53,419 nucleotides of DNA from an uncultured Clostridia bacterium (GCA_904393115.1 CAJFMX010000016.1:1-53419), one strand, 5' to 3'. Positions 33,600-41,789 are shown, numbered from the stretch's first letter. Notes: generated by a model not told the origin, from the sequence alone. Numbers and translations: made by a program.

Positions 33600-33633
33600 A
33601 TGTACCTCCCGTCTATGCATTTTGTGCGTATGG

Positions 33634-33674
33634 AAAAAGTACGAGCGAGCCCGCACGCTTCTGCGAGCCCGCTC
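33634..33674 (-). terminator. hairpin with T-run between tetR and the ABC genes
   Basis: On the minus strand a 13-bp stem with two G-U pairs (GAGCGGGCTCGCA with TGCGGGCTCGCTC, 6-nt loop) is followed by GTAC and five T. It may cut ABC expression relative to tetR. Confidence 0.65.
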
Positions 33675-33680
33675 CCCTGG

Positions 33681-34319
33681 TCAGGCCGTCCCTTCTTTGC
33701 CCGGCTGCTGCACCACCCCGAACAGGGCCAGGTCCAGCAGCTCCCCCGCCATGCGGAACATCGAGTGCACGTCCGAGACCCCGCTTGCCGCCCGGTACTG
33801 CACCGCCACCGGCCAGAAATACGTGTTCATGCATTCCAGGTAGCGGGTCACCTCTTCCGGCGTCAGGCTGGGGCGCAGCGGCATCCGGGAGACAGCGTGG
33901 GCGATGAAGCGCTTGTTCAAATCGCGGATGGGGGCGTGCAGCGCGCCGATCTGCCCCATCAGGTGCCGGGGCGGGTGGAGCAGCGCTGTCTCAAAGATCC
34001 GTTCGCGCTCCGGGTTCTGCTGAAAATAGCGTTCCCGGAGCAGAAAGAATTCCCGGATCGCCGCAAGGGGGCTCTGCTGTTCGAGCTGGACGATCTCCTG
34101 CTCGATCTGCGCCTTCAGGTTTTGGAACACGTCCTGCACGCAGAGCAGGAACAGCTCGTCCTTGTTGGAATAGTAGTGATACATCATCCCCTTGGAGATT
34201 CCGTGCCGTGTGCAGAGATTCTCCATGGAGACCTTGTCATAGCCATGGGCGCCAAATTCTTCCATGGCTGCCTGAAAGATCTCACGCCTGCTGCGCTCCT
34301 GGCGCTCCTGCTGTTTCAT
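33681..34319 (-). CDS. TetR/AcrR family transcriptional regulator
   Basis: A 212-residue regulator. The N-terminal helix-turn-helix is REIFQAAMEEFGAHGYDKVSMENLCTRHGISKGMMYHYYSNKDELF, a classic TetR DNA-binding domain. The C-terminal part is a helical ligand-binding domain with no identifiable ligand. The start at 34319 has AAGGAGG 10 bases upstream and overlaps the antiporter gene by 38 bases. The two palindromes at 35574-35630 upstream of the operon are the natural operator candidates, so it probably represses its own operon and releases on binding a transported compound. Confidence 0.95.
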   Translation of the reverse strand: MKQQERQERSRREIFQAAMEEFGAHGYDKVSMENLCTRHGISKGMMYHYYSNKDELFLLCVQDVFQNLKAQIEQEIVQLEQQSPLAAIREFFLLRERYFQQNPERERIFETALLHPPRHLMGQIGALHAPIRDLNKRFIAHAVSRMPLRPSLTPEEVTRYLECMNTYFWPVAVQYRAASGVSDVHSMFRMAGELLDLALFGVVQQPGKEGTA

Positions 34320-35547
34320 CCGGGATTGTCCTCCTTTCCGCCTTGTGCAGTTCGCCGGCCCACGCAAAGCCCTTCTTGGCCATGAAGACCGCGATGATTT
34401 CGTTGATGACGGCTGCCGCCGCGATGGTGCCCTGGATGATCTGGGCGCACTCCGGGGCGGGGCCCTGCAGCACCGACACCGCAATGCCGGTGAACACCAG
34501 GGACACGCCCGAGTGCGGCAGCAGGGTGAAGCCCAGGTACTTGCGGACCGTCTCCGGCGCGTGGGTCACCGCCGCGCCAAAGTACGCGCCGCCGTACTTG
34601 CCCACGGCCCGCGCAGCGATATAGATCGCCGTGTACAGGCCCGCGCCGAAGATCAGGTGGTAGTCCAGCGGCGCCGCAAGGTTCAGGATGACCACGATCA
34701 TCGCAAAGCCGATGACCGGGTTCATGACCTTCATCATGCCGTCGAGCTTCTCCTTGGGCACCATGTTGGCAAAGACCGTGGAGAAGGACATGCCGATGAG
34801 CATGAAGTTGACCACAGGCGTGGGCAGCGCGCGGTTGACGGCAAAGCCGATGCCGGCCGAGACCAGCAGCATCGCCAGCATCACGGCCAGCGTGCTGCCC
34901 GGCGTCTTGGTGCGCTGCAGGAGCTTGCCGGCGACAAAGCCGGTGACAATGCCGATGAAGATCGGCAGCAGCACGACCGCCACCGGGATCCCCTCCGCCG
35001 AGAGGTTCGCGGAGACCAGCGCGACGATCAGGAAAAACACCAGCGCCCCGACCAGGTCGTCCAGCGCGGCCATGGGGATCAGCGTCCGGGTCACCGGCCC
35101 GTCGGTCTTTAGGTCGTTGACCACCGAGAGCGAGGGCGCCGGCGCCGTGGCCAGCGCAATGCCGCCGAACAGAAGCGCCAGGTAGACCGGCACGCCCGTG
35201 ACGGCGAAGATCACGCCAAACACCAGGCTCACCACCGCAAAGGTGCCAAGCGACTCCGTGATCGTGGTGATCAGGATCGAAGGCCCGGCCTTCTTCATCT
35301 CCTTCCAGATCATCTCCGTGCCGATCATCAGGCCGAAGACGCATTCCAGCACGCTCTTGGAGACGTCAAACCAGGTGGAGTCCAGCACCGAACCGTTCAG
35401 CAGGTTCAGCGCGTGCGGACCGATGCACATCCCCGCGATCAGCCAGCCCAGGATCGGAGGGAGTTTGAGTTTGGAAATCAGCTTTCCCGCAACAAATGCA
35501 ATGGCGATGGCCACCGCCAGCCGCAATAGGCCCGTCACGAAGTCCAT
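34282..35547 (-). CDS. cation:proton antiporter (CPA2 / KefB-like)
   Basis: A 421-residue membrane protein with about 12 helices. It starts IAIAFVAGKLISKLKLPPILGWLIAGMCIGPHAL, typical of the CPA2 family, and carries ALATAPAPSLSVVNDLKTDGPVTRTLIPMAALDDLVG, whose Asp-Asp in a broken helix is the ion-exchange site. No C-terminal TrkA-N domain is present. The exchanged ion (Na+ or K+ against H+) is unproven. It is the first gene of the operon with tetR and the ABC pair, directly behind the operator-promoter region; antiporter and exporter under one regulator suggests a joint response to an ionophore-like stress. Confidence 0.9.
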   Translation of the reverse strand: MDFVTGLLRLAVAIAIAFVAGKLISKLKLPPILGWLIAGMCIGPHALNLLNGSVLDSTWFDVSKSVLECVFGLMIGTEMIWKEMKKAGPSILITTITESLGTFAVVSLVFGVIFAVTGVPVYLALLFGGIALATAPAPSLSVVNDLKTDGPVTRTLIPMAALDDLVGALVFFLIVALVSANLSAEGIPVAVVLLPIFIGIVTGFVAGKLLQRTKTPGSTLAVMLAMLLVSAGIGFAVNRALPTPVVNFMLIGMSFSTVFANMVPKEKLDGMMKVMNPVIGFAMIVVILNLAAPLDYHLIFGAGLYTAIYIAARAVGKYGGAYFGAAVTHAPETVRKYLGFTLLPHSGVSLVFTGIAVSVLQGPAPECAQIIQGTIAAAAVINEIIAVFMAKKGFAWAGELHKAERRTIPDETAGAPGAQQA

Positions 35548-35571
35548 TGTCGAGCGCTCCTCGCCTCTGTA

Positions 35572-35600
35572 TTTATAGACGGTTCCGTCTGCTTTTCGAA
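35572..35600 (-). promoter_or_regulatory. operon promoter with an operator inside the spacer
   Basis: On the minus strand TTCGAA (-35), 17 bp, TATAAA (-10). The imperfect palindrome at 35574-35593 fills the spacer. Confidence 0.65.
35574..35593. promoter_or_regulatory. TetR-type operator O1
   Basis: TATAGACGGTTCCGTCTGCT, with arms AGACGG/CCGTCT. It lies between the -35 and -10 of the operon promoter. Confidence 0.7.
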
Positions 35601-35610
35601 GGATAGCATT

Positions 35611-35630
35611 TATAGACGGATCCGTCTATA
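35611..35630. promoter_or_regulatory. TetR-type operator O2, perfect 20-bp palindrome
   Basis: TATAGACGGATCCGTCTATA, centred 37 bp from O1 and sharing its TATAGACGG half-site. Confidence 0.75.
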
Positions 35631-35668
35631 AGTTTTCGATAAAGAATTGATGAACTTTTTTGGCGCAG

Positions 35669-35715
35669 AAAAAAGGCGGAACGGCCTCCGTTTGGGAAGC
35701 CATTCCGCCTTTTTT
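35669..35715. terminator. bidirectional terminator after comEC
   Basis: A-run, stem GGCGGAA(c)GGC with GCC(a)TTCCGCC, then six T. It ends 8 bases before the comEC stop and mainly serves that minus-strand gene. Confidence 0.85.
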
Positions 35716-35722
35716 CCTCTGT

Positions 35723-37903
35723 TCAGGGCAGGCCGGTCCACTGCTCGCGCAGCGAGGGCGGGGAAAAGCCGGCAACCTCCGCGCCCGCTTCGGTGAGCCG
35801 GGCGCAGACGGCGCCCAGCGCATCCGTGCGGTAGATCTCCGCCCCGGCCGCCTCCAGCCGGTCGAGCACGCCCTCGTCCGGGAAGCCGTACCGGTTCGGC
35901 GTGCCCACGGAGAGGACCGCCGCCTGCGGGCGCACCTGGCGCAGCATGCGCTCCGTCGTGCCGGTGGCGCTGCCGTGGTGCGGGACCTTGAGCACGTCGC
36001 TCTCCGGCAGGCCCAGGCGCGCCTCGGTCTCCGCCGTGACGTCCGCCAGGAAGAGCACGCTGCCGCCGCCCGCCTCCGCGCGCAGGACCAGGGAATCCGC
36101 GTTCTCCTCCCCGGGGCGCACGTAGTCCGGCCAGAGCACGGTGAGCGCAAACGCGCCCACGCGCAGGGTGTCCCCGCGGGCGAGCGTCCGCACGGGAACC
36201 CCGCGCGCCTCCGCCACGGCCAGGGCGTCCGCAACCGCCGTGCGCGACATGCCGAGCGGCAGGTACACCGCGCCCACCTCCACGCTCTCCAGCACGTTTT
36301 GCAGGCCGCCGGCGTGGTCGGCGTCCGCGTGGGTCACGATCACGGCGTCCAGCCCCTCCCCGGACTGTTGCAGGGCGCGCACGGCCTGGCTGCCGGACCA
36401 CCCCGTGTCCACCAGCGCATTGCCCGACTCGGACCGCAGGAGCGCGCTGTCCGCCGTGCCCACGGAGAGGAAGACGACCTCCGGCTCCCGCGGGCGCAGC
36501 GCCGCCGGCAGCCAGAGGACCAGGGAGGCCGCCGTCGCCGCGAGGACCGCCCCCGCGAGCAGCCGCCGCCCCCGCCGCGAACACTCGCCCAGGTACGGCG
36601 AGGCCAGGCCGAGTAGCGCGAGGAAGCACAGCAGCGGGAAGATCGGCGGCGAGGGCAGGGACAGCATCGCAAAGGGCAGCTCCCCCACCTCCCGGCACAG
36701 CAGGAGCAGCGCCTGCAGCAGGAGCCGGAGCACAAAGGCCGGCGCGGCGGCGAGCGCGGGATGCGCCATGTGCAGCAGCACGGTCGGCAGGCCGAGCACC
36801 GTGATGGCGGCCGAGAGCGGGACCGCCGCAAGGTTCGTCGCCAGGGAGAGCGTGGGCAGCGTGTGGAACGCGAAGAGCTCCGCCGGCAGCACGCCGATCT
36901 GCGCGCAGAGCGTCAGGTTCACCGATTCGCGCAAAAACTTGGGCTTCAGGACCCGCCCGAGCAGCGCCTCCACGCGCGGTCCGAGCAGGAGGATGCCCAG
37001 CACCGCGCCCGCCGACATCTGGAATCCGGCGCGCATGACCTCCATGGGCCGCGCAAGCAGCGTCACGATCACGGCGACGGCCAGGGAGGTCAGCCCGTCC
37101 GGCCGCCGGCCGAAGCGCCGCGCCAGCAGTCCCATCGCCAGCACGATCGCCGCGCGCCAGACCGAGAAGGCGGACTCCACAAGGCCCGCATAGAGCGCGA
37201 GCGCGGCCAGCGTGCAGAGGATCTGCGGCCAGGCGTTCCTCCGCATCCAGCGGAAGCACAGCGCCGCAAGGCCCATCACGAACCCGACGTGCAGGCCGGA
37301 GACCGCCAGCAGGTGCGCGGTTCCGCTGCGGCGGAAGGCCGCCTGCGTCTCCTCCGAGAGCGCGTCGTCCGCGCCGAAGAGCAGCGCGGACAGGACCTGC
37401 GCCTCCTCCGCATGGCCGGGCAGGAGCGCGGCGGTGTGCGCGGCGAGGGCCTCCCGCGCGCGGGCGAGGGGATTGCGGAAGGCCGGGTCCTCGTGCGCCA
37501 GGATCTCCCCCTCGGCCCTGTAGACGACGCCGTCCGTGAAGAGGTAGGTCCTCTCGTCCCAGCCGCCGGGGTTCTGCGGCGCTTGGAGCGGCAGGAGCCA
37601 GACCTCCGCGCAGATGCGGCTGCCCGCCTCCAGCGGGTAGGCGTAGGGCGTCTCCACGTCCAGCAGGACGTTGCCCGGCAGGCGCTCCTCGCCCGCGCCG
37701 CCGGAGAAGGCCGCGCCGCGCACGAGCAGGCGCGCTTCCCCGGCATCCACTTCGGCCACAGTCCCCGTCAGCCGCCCTGCGCGCTCCCGCGTGGGCAGGT
37801 TCTCCATCCGGTACAGGCTGTAAGCGCAGCTCAGGGCGCACAGCGCCAGGGCCAGCCACACGAGCGGCCGCCCGGGAAGGCGCAGCGCACAGCGGACGCG
37901 CAT
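35723..37903 (-). CDS. comEC: ComEC/Rec2-type DNA uptake channel protein
   Basis: A 726-residue membrane protein. The order is N-terminal helices, a DUF4131-like domain with LTGTVAEVDAGEARLLVRG, the Competence domain with many helices (FRRSGTAHLLAVSGLHVGFVMGL near 190), and a C-terminal metallo-beta-lactamase domain (VVFLSVGTADSALLR, IVTHADADHAGGLQNVLE, LKVPHHGSATGT). It should form the channel that takes single-stranded DNA across the membrane and perhaps degrades the other strand. comEA and comEB are not adjacent. I start it at the ATG at 37903 with GAGGAT 8 bases upstream; the open frame further left is the duplicated region, not protein. Confidence 0.92.
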   Translation of the reverse strand: MRVRCALRLPGRPLVWLALALCALSCAYSLYRMENLPTRERAGRLTGTVAEVDAGEARLLVRGAAFSGGAGEERLPGNVLLDVETPYAYPLEAGSRICAEVWLLPLQAPQNPGGWDERTYLFTDGVVYRAEGEILAHEDPAFRNPLARAREALAAHTAALLPGHAEEAQVLSALLFGADDALSEETQAAFRRSGTAHLLAVSGLHVGFVMGLAALCFRWMRRNAWPQILCTLAALALYAGLVESAFSVWRAAIVLAMGLLARRFGRRPDGLTSLAVAVIVTLLARPMEVMRAGFQMSAGAVLGILLLGPRVEALLGRVLKPKFLRESVNLTLCAQIGVLPAELFAFHTLPTLSLATNLAAVPLSAAITVLGLPTVLLHMAHPALAAAPAFVLRLLLQALLLLCREVGELPFAMLSLPSPPIFPLLCFLALLGLASPYLGECSRRGRRLLAGAVLAATAASLVLWLPAALRPREPEVVFLSVGTADSALLRSESGNALVDTGWSGSQAVRALQQSGEGLDAVIVTHADADHAGGLQNVLESVEVGAVYLPLGMSRTAVADALAVAEARGVPVRTLARGDTLRVGAFALTVLWPDYVRPGEENADSLVLRAEAGGGSVLFLADVTAETEARLGLPESDVLKVPHHGSATGTTERMLRQVRPQAAVLSVGTPNRYGFPDEGVLDRLEAAGAEIYRTDALGAVCARLTEAGAEVAGFSPPSLREQWTGLP

Positions 37904-37966
37904 AGAAAAGATCCTCGCTTTCGACGCTTTTTTCCAGTATATTCGAAAATCCGGCGCGCCGCAAGC

Positions 37967-38007
37967 AAAAAAACGCCCTCCGCCCCGGAGGCGTCGGGGC
38001 GGAGGGC
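37967..38007 (-). terminator. duplicate terminator hairpin
   Basis: A 13-bp perfect stem (GCCCTCCGCCCCG with its complement, 7-nt loop) followed on the minus strand by a 7-base T-run. It is a copy of the MFS terminator at 38145-38183. Confidence 0.75.
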
Positions 38008-38017
38008 AGAGGGTTCT

Positions 38018-38104
38018 CGAATCACGGAAAAGATCACGCCCAACAGCTCCAGCGCAAGGCCGCCCTGCGCCGCGTCGGAGATCGCGCCCGCGAGCCACGG
38101 CCCG
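38018..38104 (-). pseudogene. remnant of the 3' end of the MFS transporter gene
   Basis: The stretch from GAATCACGGAAAAGATCACG to GCCACGGCCCG matches pieces of the MFS gene between about 38231 and 38389, in the same order but with deletions. It cannot encode a protein on its own. It is a by-product of tandem duplication followed by decay. Confidence 0.75.
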
Positions 38105-38117
38105 GCTCTCCCGATCG

Positions 38118-38389
38118 ATTCGGAAATTCGGCGCGCCGCAAGCGAAAAAATTCCCTCCGCCCCGGAATCGCCGGGGCGGAGGGAAACGGGTTCTCAATCC
38201 TTGCGGGCGTAGCGCGGTTCCTGAACGAACGCCGTCCCGATCAGCAGAATCACGGGGAAGATCACGCCCAGCAGCAGGCCGGACTTGAGGCCCAGCTGTT
38301 CCAGCGTAAGGCCGCTCTGCGCGGCGAACTCCGTCAGCGCGGGAACGCCCTGCGCCGCGTCGGAGACCGCGCCCGCGAGCCACGGCCCG
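38118..38389. repeat. intact copy (B) of the duplicated segment
   Basis: The parental partner of copy A: flank ATTCGGAAATTCGGCGCGCC, terminator 38145-38183, and the 3' end of the MFS gene. Confidence 0.75.
38145..38183 (-). terminator. terminator of the SelA-like/MFS operon
   Basis: A 13-bp perfect stem (CCCTCCGCCCCGG with its complement, 5-nt loop), then AATTTTTT on the minus strand. Confidence 0.9.
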
Positions 38390-39435
38390 ATGGAGCACCC
38401 CAGGTCCCCCATCACGGCGAGGATGGCGAACAGCGCCGTGCCGCCAAAGGGGAAGCGCGCCGCCGCCATCGAGAGCGAGCCCGGCCACATCAGCGACACG
38501 GAGAACCCGCACACCGCGCAGCCCATCAGCGCGAGGAACGGCGCCGGCGAGAGCGCCGCCGTGAGGTAGCAGACGATGCACAGGATCGCGCAACCCATCA
38601 GGCTCTTCTTCAGCGGCAGGCGGCTGCCGAGCTTGCCGTAGAGCATGCGCCCCAGGCCCATGAACACCGCGAACAGGCAGGGCCCGAGCAGGTCCCCGAG
38701 CACCTTGGTCACGTGCAGGCCCCTTTCGGCGAAGGTCGAGGCCCACTGGCTCATGGTCAGTTCGCTCGCGCCGGCGCAGGTCATGATGACCATCGCCACG
38801 AGGAACAGGGGCTGGCGGAGCAGGTCGCGCACGCGCATGCCGCCCGACTCCGCGCCGGATTCCGCCGCAAAGGGCGCCGTGGAGATCAGCACAACGCTCG
38901 CGATGGGCATCGCCATCCAGAGCAGGGGCAGCACGCGCCAGGCCGCGTCGCCCAGGGCGAAGAGCAGCAGCGTCGAGATCAGGACCGTCGCCACCTGCCC
39001 CCAGCAGTAGAAGGAGTGCAGCATGCTCATGGCCGCGGCCTTTTCGTCCCCGGGCAGGGCGTCGACGACCGGGCTGACCAGCACCTCGGTCATGCCGCCG
39101 CCGATGGCCGCCAGGATGATGGAGATCGTCAGGCCCACATACGGCGGCAGGAGGAAGGGCAGCGTTGTCAGGCCCAGGAGGCCCACGGCCGTGCAGAGCT
39201 GCCCGGCGATCATGCAGGCGCGGTACCCGATCCGGTCCGCGAGCTTGATGGAGACGAGGTCGACGCAGATCTGCGTCACGAAATTGGCGAGAATCAGCCG
39301 CCCCAGCATCTCATAGGAGATGCCGAACTGTTCCTGAAAGAGGACGAACAGCAGGGGCGGCAGGTTGTTCTGAACGGCCTGCGTGATGATGGCGGCGTAG
39401 CAGGCGAGCTTTGTGCGCTTGTAATTCGGCTGCAT
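38194..39435 (-). CDS. MFS transporter
   Basis: A 413-residue major facilitator protein with about 12 helices. The loop LADRIGYRACMIAGQ (near residue 65) is the GxLaDrxGrr motif between helices 2 and 3, and YGKLGSRLPLKKS is its second-half equivalent. The overall look resembles sugar-type (FucP-like) MFS proteins, but the cargo is uncertain. AAAGGA precedes the ATG at 39435. It lies 35 bases after the SelA-like gene pair on the same strand and is likely to import their substrate or export their product. Its 3' end has been tandem-duplicated (37941-38104). Confidence 0.9.
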   Translation of the reverse strand: MQPNYKRTKLACYAAIITQAVQNNLPPLLFVLFQEQFGISYEMLGRLILANFVTQICVDLVSIKLADRIGYRACMIAGQLCTAVGLLGLTTLPFLLPPYVGLTISIILAAIGGGMTEVLVSPVVDALPGDEKAAAMSMLHSFYCWGQVATVLISTLLLFALGDAAWRVLPLLWMAMPIASVVLISTAPFAAESGAESGGMRVRDLLRQPLFLVAMVIMTCAGASELTMSQWASTFAERGLHVTKVLGDLLGPCLFAVFMGLGRMLYGKLGSRLPLKKSLMGCAILCIVCYLTAALSPAPFLALMGCAVCGFSVSLMWPGSLSMAAARFPFGGTALFAILAVMGDLGCSIGPWLAGAVSDAAQGVPALTEFAAQSGLTLEQLGLKSGLLLGVIFPVILLIGTAFVQEPRYARKD

Positions 39436-39470
39436 AAAAGGTCCTTTTCTCTTGCTTTTTTCGCGTAGGG

Positions 39471-40595
39471 TCAATTCATGAGGGTGAGCTTTTCGGCGCA
39501 CTCCACGACGCGCCGCAGGACGATCTCCACCTGCTCGTCGTTCAGCAGGAAGAGGTTGATGTAGATGCCGTTTTCGCAGTCCTCGTTGAACGTGCGGCGC
39601 ACGAGGATGGCGGGGTCCCCCTGCGCGAGCATCTCCACGAGCGCCTCGGCCGAGTAGGCGCCCAGGATCTCCAGCACCATGCAGGGGTAGTTCTGCCCGA
39701 CCGGGCCCGGGTAGGCCCTGCGGCAGAGGAAATAGCCCTCCTTCTCCATCCGGTGGCGAAGGTCGCGCAGCAGCTCCTCCGTTCGCTGGATGTGGGCGGC
39801 GAAGTCGTCGCCGGCCAGGTATTCCTCCAGCGCGGTGTACAGGCCCACGACCTCCTCGCGGCCGATGTTCGCGATGGAGGCGATGCTGTGCTTGGGCGGC
39901 GCGATGGAGAGGATCGCGTCCGTCAGCCACTTCCTGCCCACGATGAAGCCGCTGCTCGCCGGGCCGCACAGCGCGCGGCCGCCGGCAAAGACCGCCGCCT
40001 CCGCGCCGGCCTTGGTGAAGCGCCAGAGGCTCTCCTTCGGGGGGATCTGGGACATGGCGTTGACCACCAGGGGAACGCGCGCCTGCTTTGCGACCTCGAG
40101 CGTTTCCTCAAAGGTGAGGGTCTCCTCCGAGCGCACGACGGCATAGAAAATGGCGCAGACGTTGTCGTCGATGGCTGCGCGGAGCTTTTCCTTCTGGCGG
40201 GGGCCGGCGTCCACGGGCACGAGCTTGGCGCCCACCAGGCTCGTCTCGCCCCCGAAGGCCTCCTGCTGGGCCTTGAGGATGAGGATCTCGCGCTTGAGGC
40301 CCGACGTGTCCGGCAGGCCCATCATGCGGCCGTAGTCCCCGCCGGTCATCAGCGCCGCGGCGCACATCATGAGCCCCGGGGCCGTGCCCGCGACGACGGC
40401 CGCGCCCTCGTTGTGCGTCATCTCCGCGATGCGCTCGCCCACGGCGCGGTGCAGGTCCTCCATCCGCACAAAGGAATGGGAGGCCTCCTCCATCGCGTCC
40501 AGGACCGCCTCGCTCAGCAGGTTGCAGCCGTAGGAGGCCAGCGGGTCCACGGCGTTGATATAGGTGCGGATGTTCAGCGCTTCATAGACGCTCAC
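39471..40595 (-). CDS. SelA-like fold-type I PLP-family protein lacking the Schiff-base lysine
   Basis: A 374-residue protein of the SelA-like / D-glucosaminate-6-phosphate ammonia-lyase (DgaE) family. It starts with GTG, whose GTGA overlaps the stop of the upstream paralogue. The family core VVNAMSQIPPKESLWRFTKAG is present. In the motif FAGGRALCGPASSG the PLP-binding Lys is replaced by Arg207; the neighbouring paralogue has FAGGKAIRGAQQSG. Without this Lys it probably cannot form an internal aldimine, so it may be a structural partner or carry another activity. It follows its paralogue with 4-base overlap and precedes the MFS gene by 35 bases. Confidence 0.85.
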   Translation of the reverse strand: MSVYEALNIRTYINAVDPLASYGCNLLSEAVLDAMEEASHSFVRMEDLHRAVGERIAEMTHNEGAAVVAGTAPGLMMCAAALMTGGDYGRMMGLPDTSGLKREILILKAQQEAFGGETSLVGAKLVPVDAGPRQKEKLRAAIDDNVCAIFYAVVRSEETLTFEETLEVAKQARVPLVVNAMSQIPPKESLWRFTKAGAEAAVFAGGRALCGPASSGFIVGRKWLTDAILSIAPPKHSIASIANIGREEVVGLYTALEEYLAGDDFAAHIQRTEELLRDLRHRMEKEGYFLCRRAYPGPVGQNYPCMVLEILGAYSAEALVEMLAQGDPAILVRRTFNEDCENGIYINLFLLNDEQVEIVLRRVVECAEKLTLMN

Positions 40596-41731
40596 GCCGT
40601 CTTCCCTCCCTTCGCGAGCCTGTCATAGCAGGCGAGAACCCCTTCGATGAGGACCGGAACCTCCTCCGGCTCCATGTTCAGGGGGTTGATGGTGATGCCG
40701 TTGTGCCACTCCCAGTTGCCGACCACGATGCCGGGGTCCAGGTCCAGCAGCGCCTCGGAGAGCTCCTTGGCCGAGACGCCGCCGAGCACCTCTACGCCGA
40801 GCCAGCTGTAGGTCTGGCCCGAGGGGCCGGGGTAGAGGGTCACGGTCTTAAAGTGCATGGTCTTGTCCAGCGCCTCGGCGATCTGCTCGCGCATGACGCG
40901 CATCTGGCGCAGGCGCTCCTCCATCTGCCCGGGCTGCAGAAAGCGCGTCAGCGCCGTGTAGACGCTGATGATCTCCTCGCGGCCCTGGCTCGCCGTGTAG
41001 GCCAGGCCGGTCCTCGGCGGCATGGCCATCTCCATGAGGTCCACCAGCGCGCGCCGCCCGACGAGGATGCCGCTCTGCTGCGCGCCGCGGATCGCCTTGC
41101 CGCCGGCGAAGATGGCCAGGTCCGCGCCGTTGTCCACGGTGTAGTGCCAGAGGTTCTCCTTGGGCGGGAGCTGGCCGGACGCCTGGACGACCATGTAGAG
41201 GTCGTGCTTGTGCGCCAGGAGCGTGAGCGTGCGCAGCGGCGGGCACTTCATGGACAGCACCTGCGTGTCGCAGTAGACGATGGCGCAGGTGCGCGGGGTG
41301 ATGGCCCGCTCGATGTCCGCCGTGGTGACGTGCTTGCCAAAGCCCACGTCGATGACCTTGCCGCCGGCGGCCTTGATGGCGTAGCCGACGCTGGTCTTGC
41401 GCTCCCGAAGGAGGATGAACTCGTTGCGCAGCTCCTGGGCGTTGGGCAGCATGGCAAACAGCTCCGGCTCCGGGTGGCGCACCATGCACACGGCGCTGGC
41501 CAGGAGCATGCCCGCCGCCGTGCCGGAGACGACGTAGGCCGCCTCGTTGCCGGTCATCTGCGCGATCTTGCGGCCGACGGCCTGCTGCAGGTCCCGGATG
41601 GGGACGTATTTGGAAGCGGCGTCGCGCATGGCGGCGAGCGTTTCCGGTTCCATGCGCGAGGAGCCATAGGCGGATACTGCGTCCCATGCGTTGATATAAG
41701 TCTTGACTTTGAGCCGCTGATAGATGTCCAT
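40592..41731 (-). CDS. SelA-like / DgaE-type PLP-dependent enzyme
   Basis: A 379-residue fold-type I PLP enzyme, with the PLP Lys predicted at Lys212 in FAGGKAIRGAQQSG. The N-terminus (LKVKTYINAWDAVSAYGSSRM) and VVQASGQLPPKENLWHYT fit the SelA-like ammonia-lyase family. In typical members the segment before LPP holds an Asp that contacts the PLP ring nitrogen (VDAAA...); here Gln replaces it. Likely reaction: elimination of ammonia from an amino sugar acid or similar substrate, by family only. I chose the ATG at 41731 because GGGAGGT lies 7 bases upstream. It leads the operon from the promoter at 41761-41789. Confidence 0.88.
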   Translation of the reverse strand: MDIYQRLKVKTYINAWDAVSAYGSSRMEPETLAAMRDAASKYVPIRDLQQAVGRKIAQMTGNEAAYVVSGTAAGMLLASAVCMVRHPEPELFAMLPNAQELRNEFILLRERKTSVGYAIKAAGGKVIDVGFGKHVTTADIERAITPRTCAIVYCDTQVLSMKCPPLRTLTLLAHKHDLYMVVQASGQLPPKENLWHYTVDNGADLAIFAGGKAIRGAQQSGILVGRRALVDLMEMAMPPRTGLAYTASQGREEIISVYTALTRFLQPGQMEERLRQMRVMREQIAEALDKTMHFKTVTLYPGPSGQTYSWLGVEVLGGVSAKELSEALLDLDPGIVVGNWEWHNGITINPLNMEPEEVPVLIEGVLACYDRLAKGGKTA

Positions 41732-41760
41732 GGGCACACCTCCCTCTCTCACCGGTATTT

Positions 41761-41789
41761 AGCATACCAAACGGTGCTGTGTTTGTCAA
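41761..41789 (-). promoter_or_regulatory. sigma-A promoter of the SelA-like pair and MFS gene
   Basis: Perfect TTGACA, 17-bp spacer, TATGCT on the minus strand, 30 bases before the ATG. Confidence 0.82.

Larger units (their letters stand above)
37941..38104. repeat. degenerate upstream copy (A) of the end of the MFS gene
   Basis: Copy A matches copy B at 38118-38389, offset about 177 bases at its left edge. Shared blocks include GGCGCGCCGCAAGC, the terminator hairpin and the ends of the MFS coding sequence. Copy A has lost internal segments relative to copy B. Confidence 0.8.

Noticed and set aside
33681..35547. Mobile resistance island around the efflux operon
   Set aside because: No transposase, integrase or flanking repeats are visible and base composition matches the rest of the window.
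35610..37964. A 784-codon frame of very arginine/glycine-rich sequence, on the same strand as comEC but in another reading frame
   Set aside because: It is a frame shadow of comEC, a product of high GC; it has no ribosome site and no family similarity.
37904..38746. Long N-terminal extension of the ComEC frame
   Set aside because: The extra residues come from the duplicated MFS end and terminators; ComEC similarity and a ribosome site begin at 37903.
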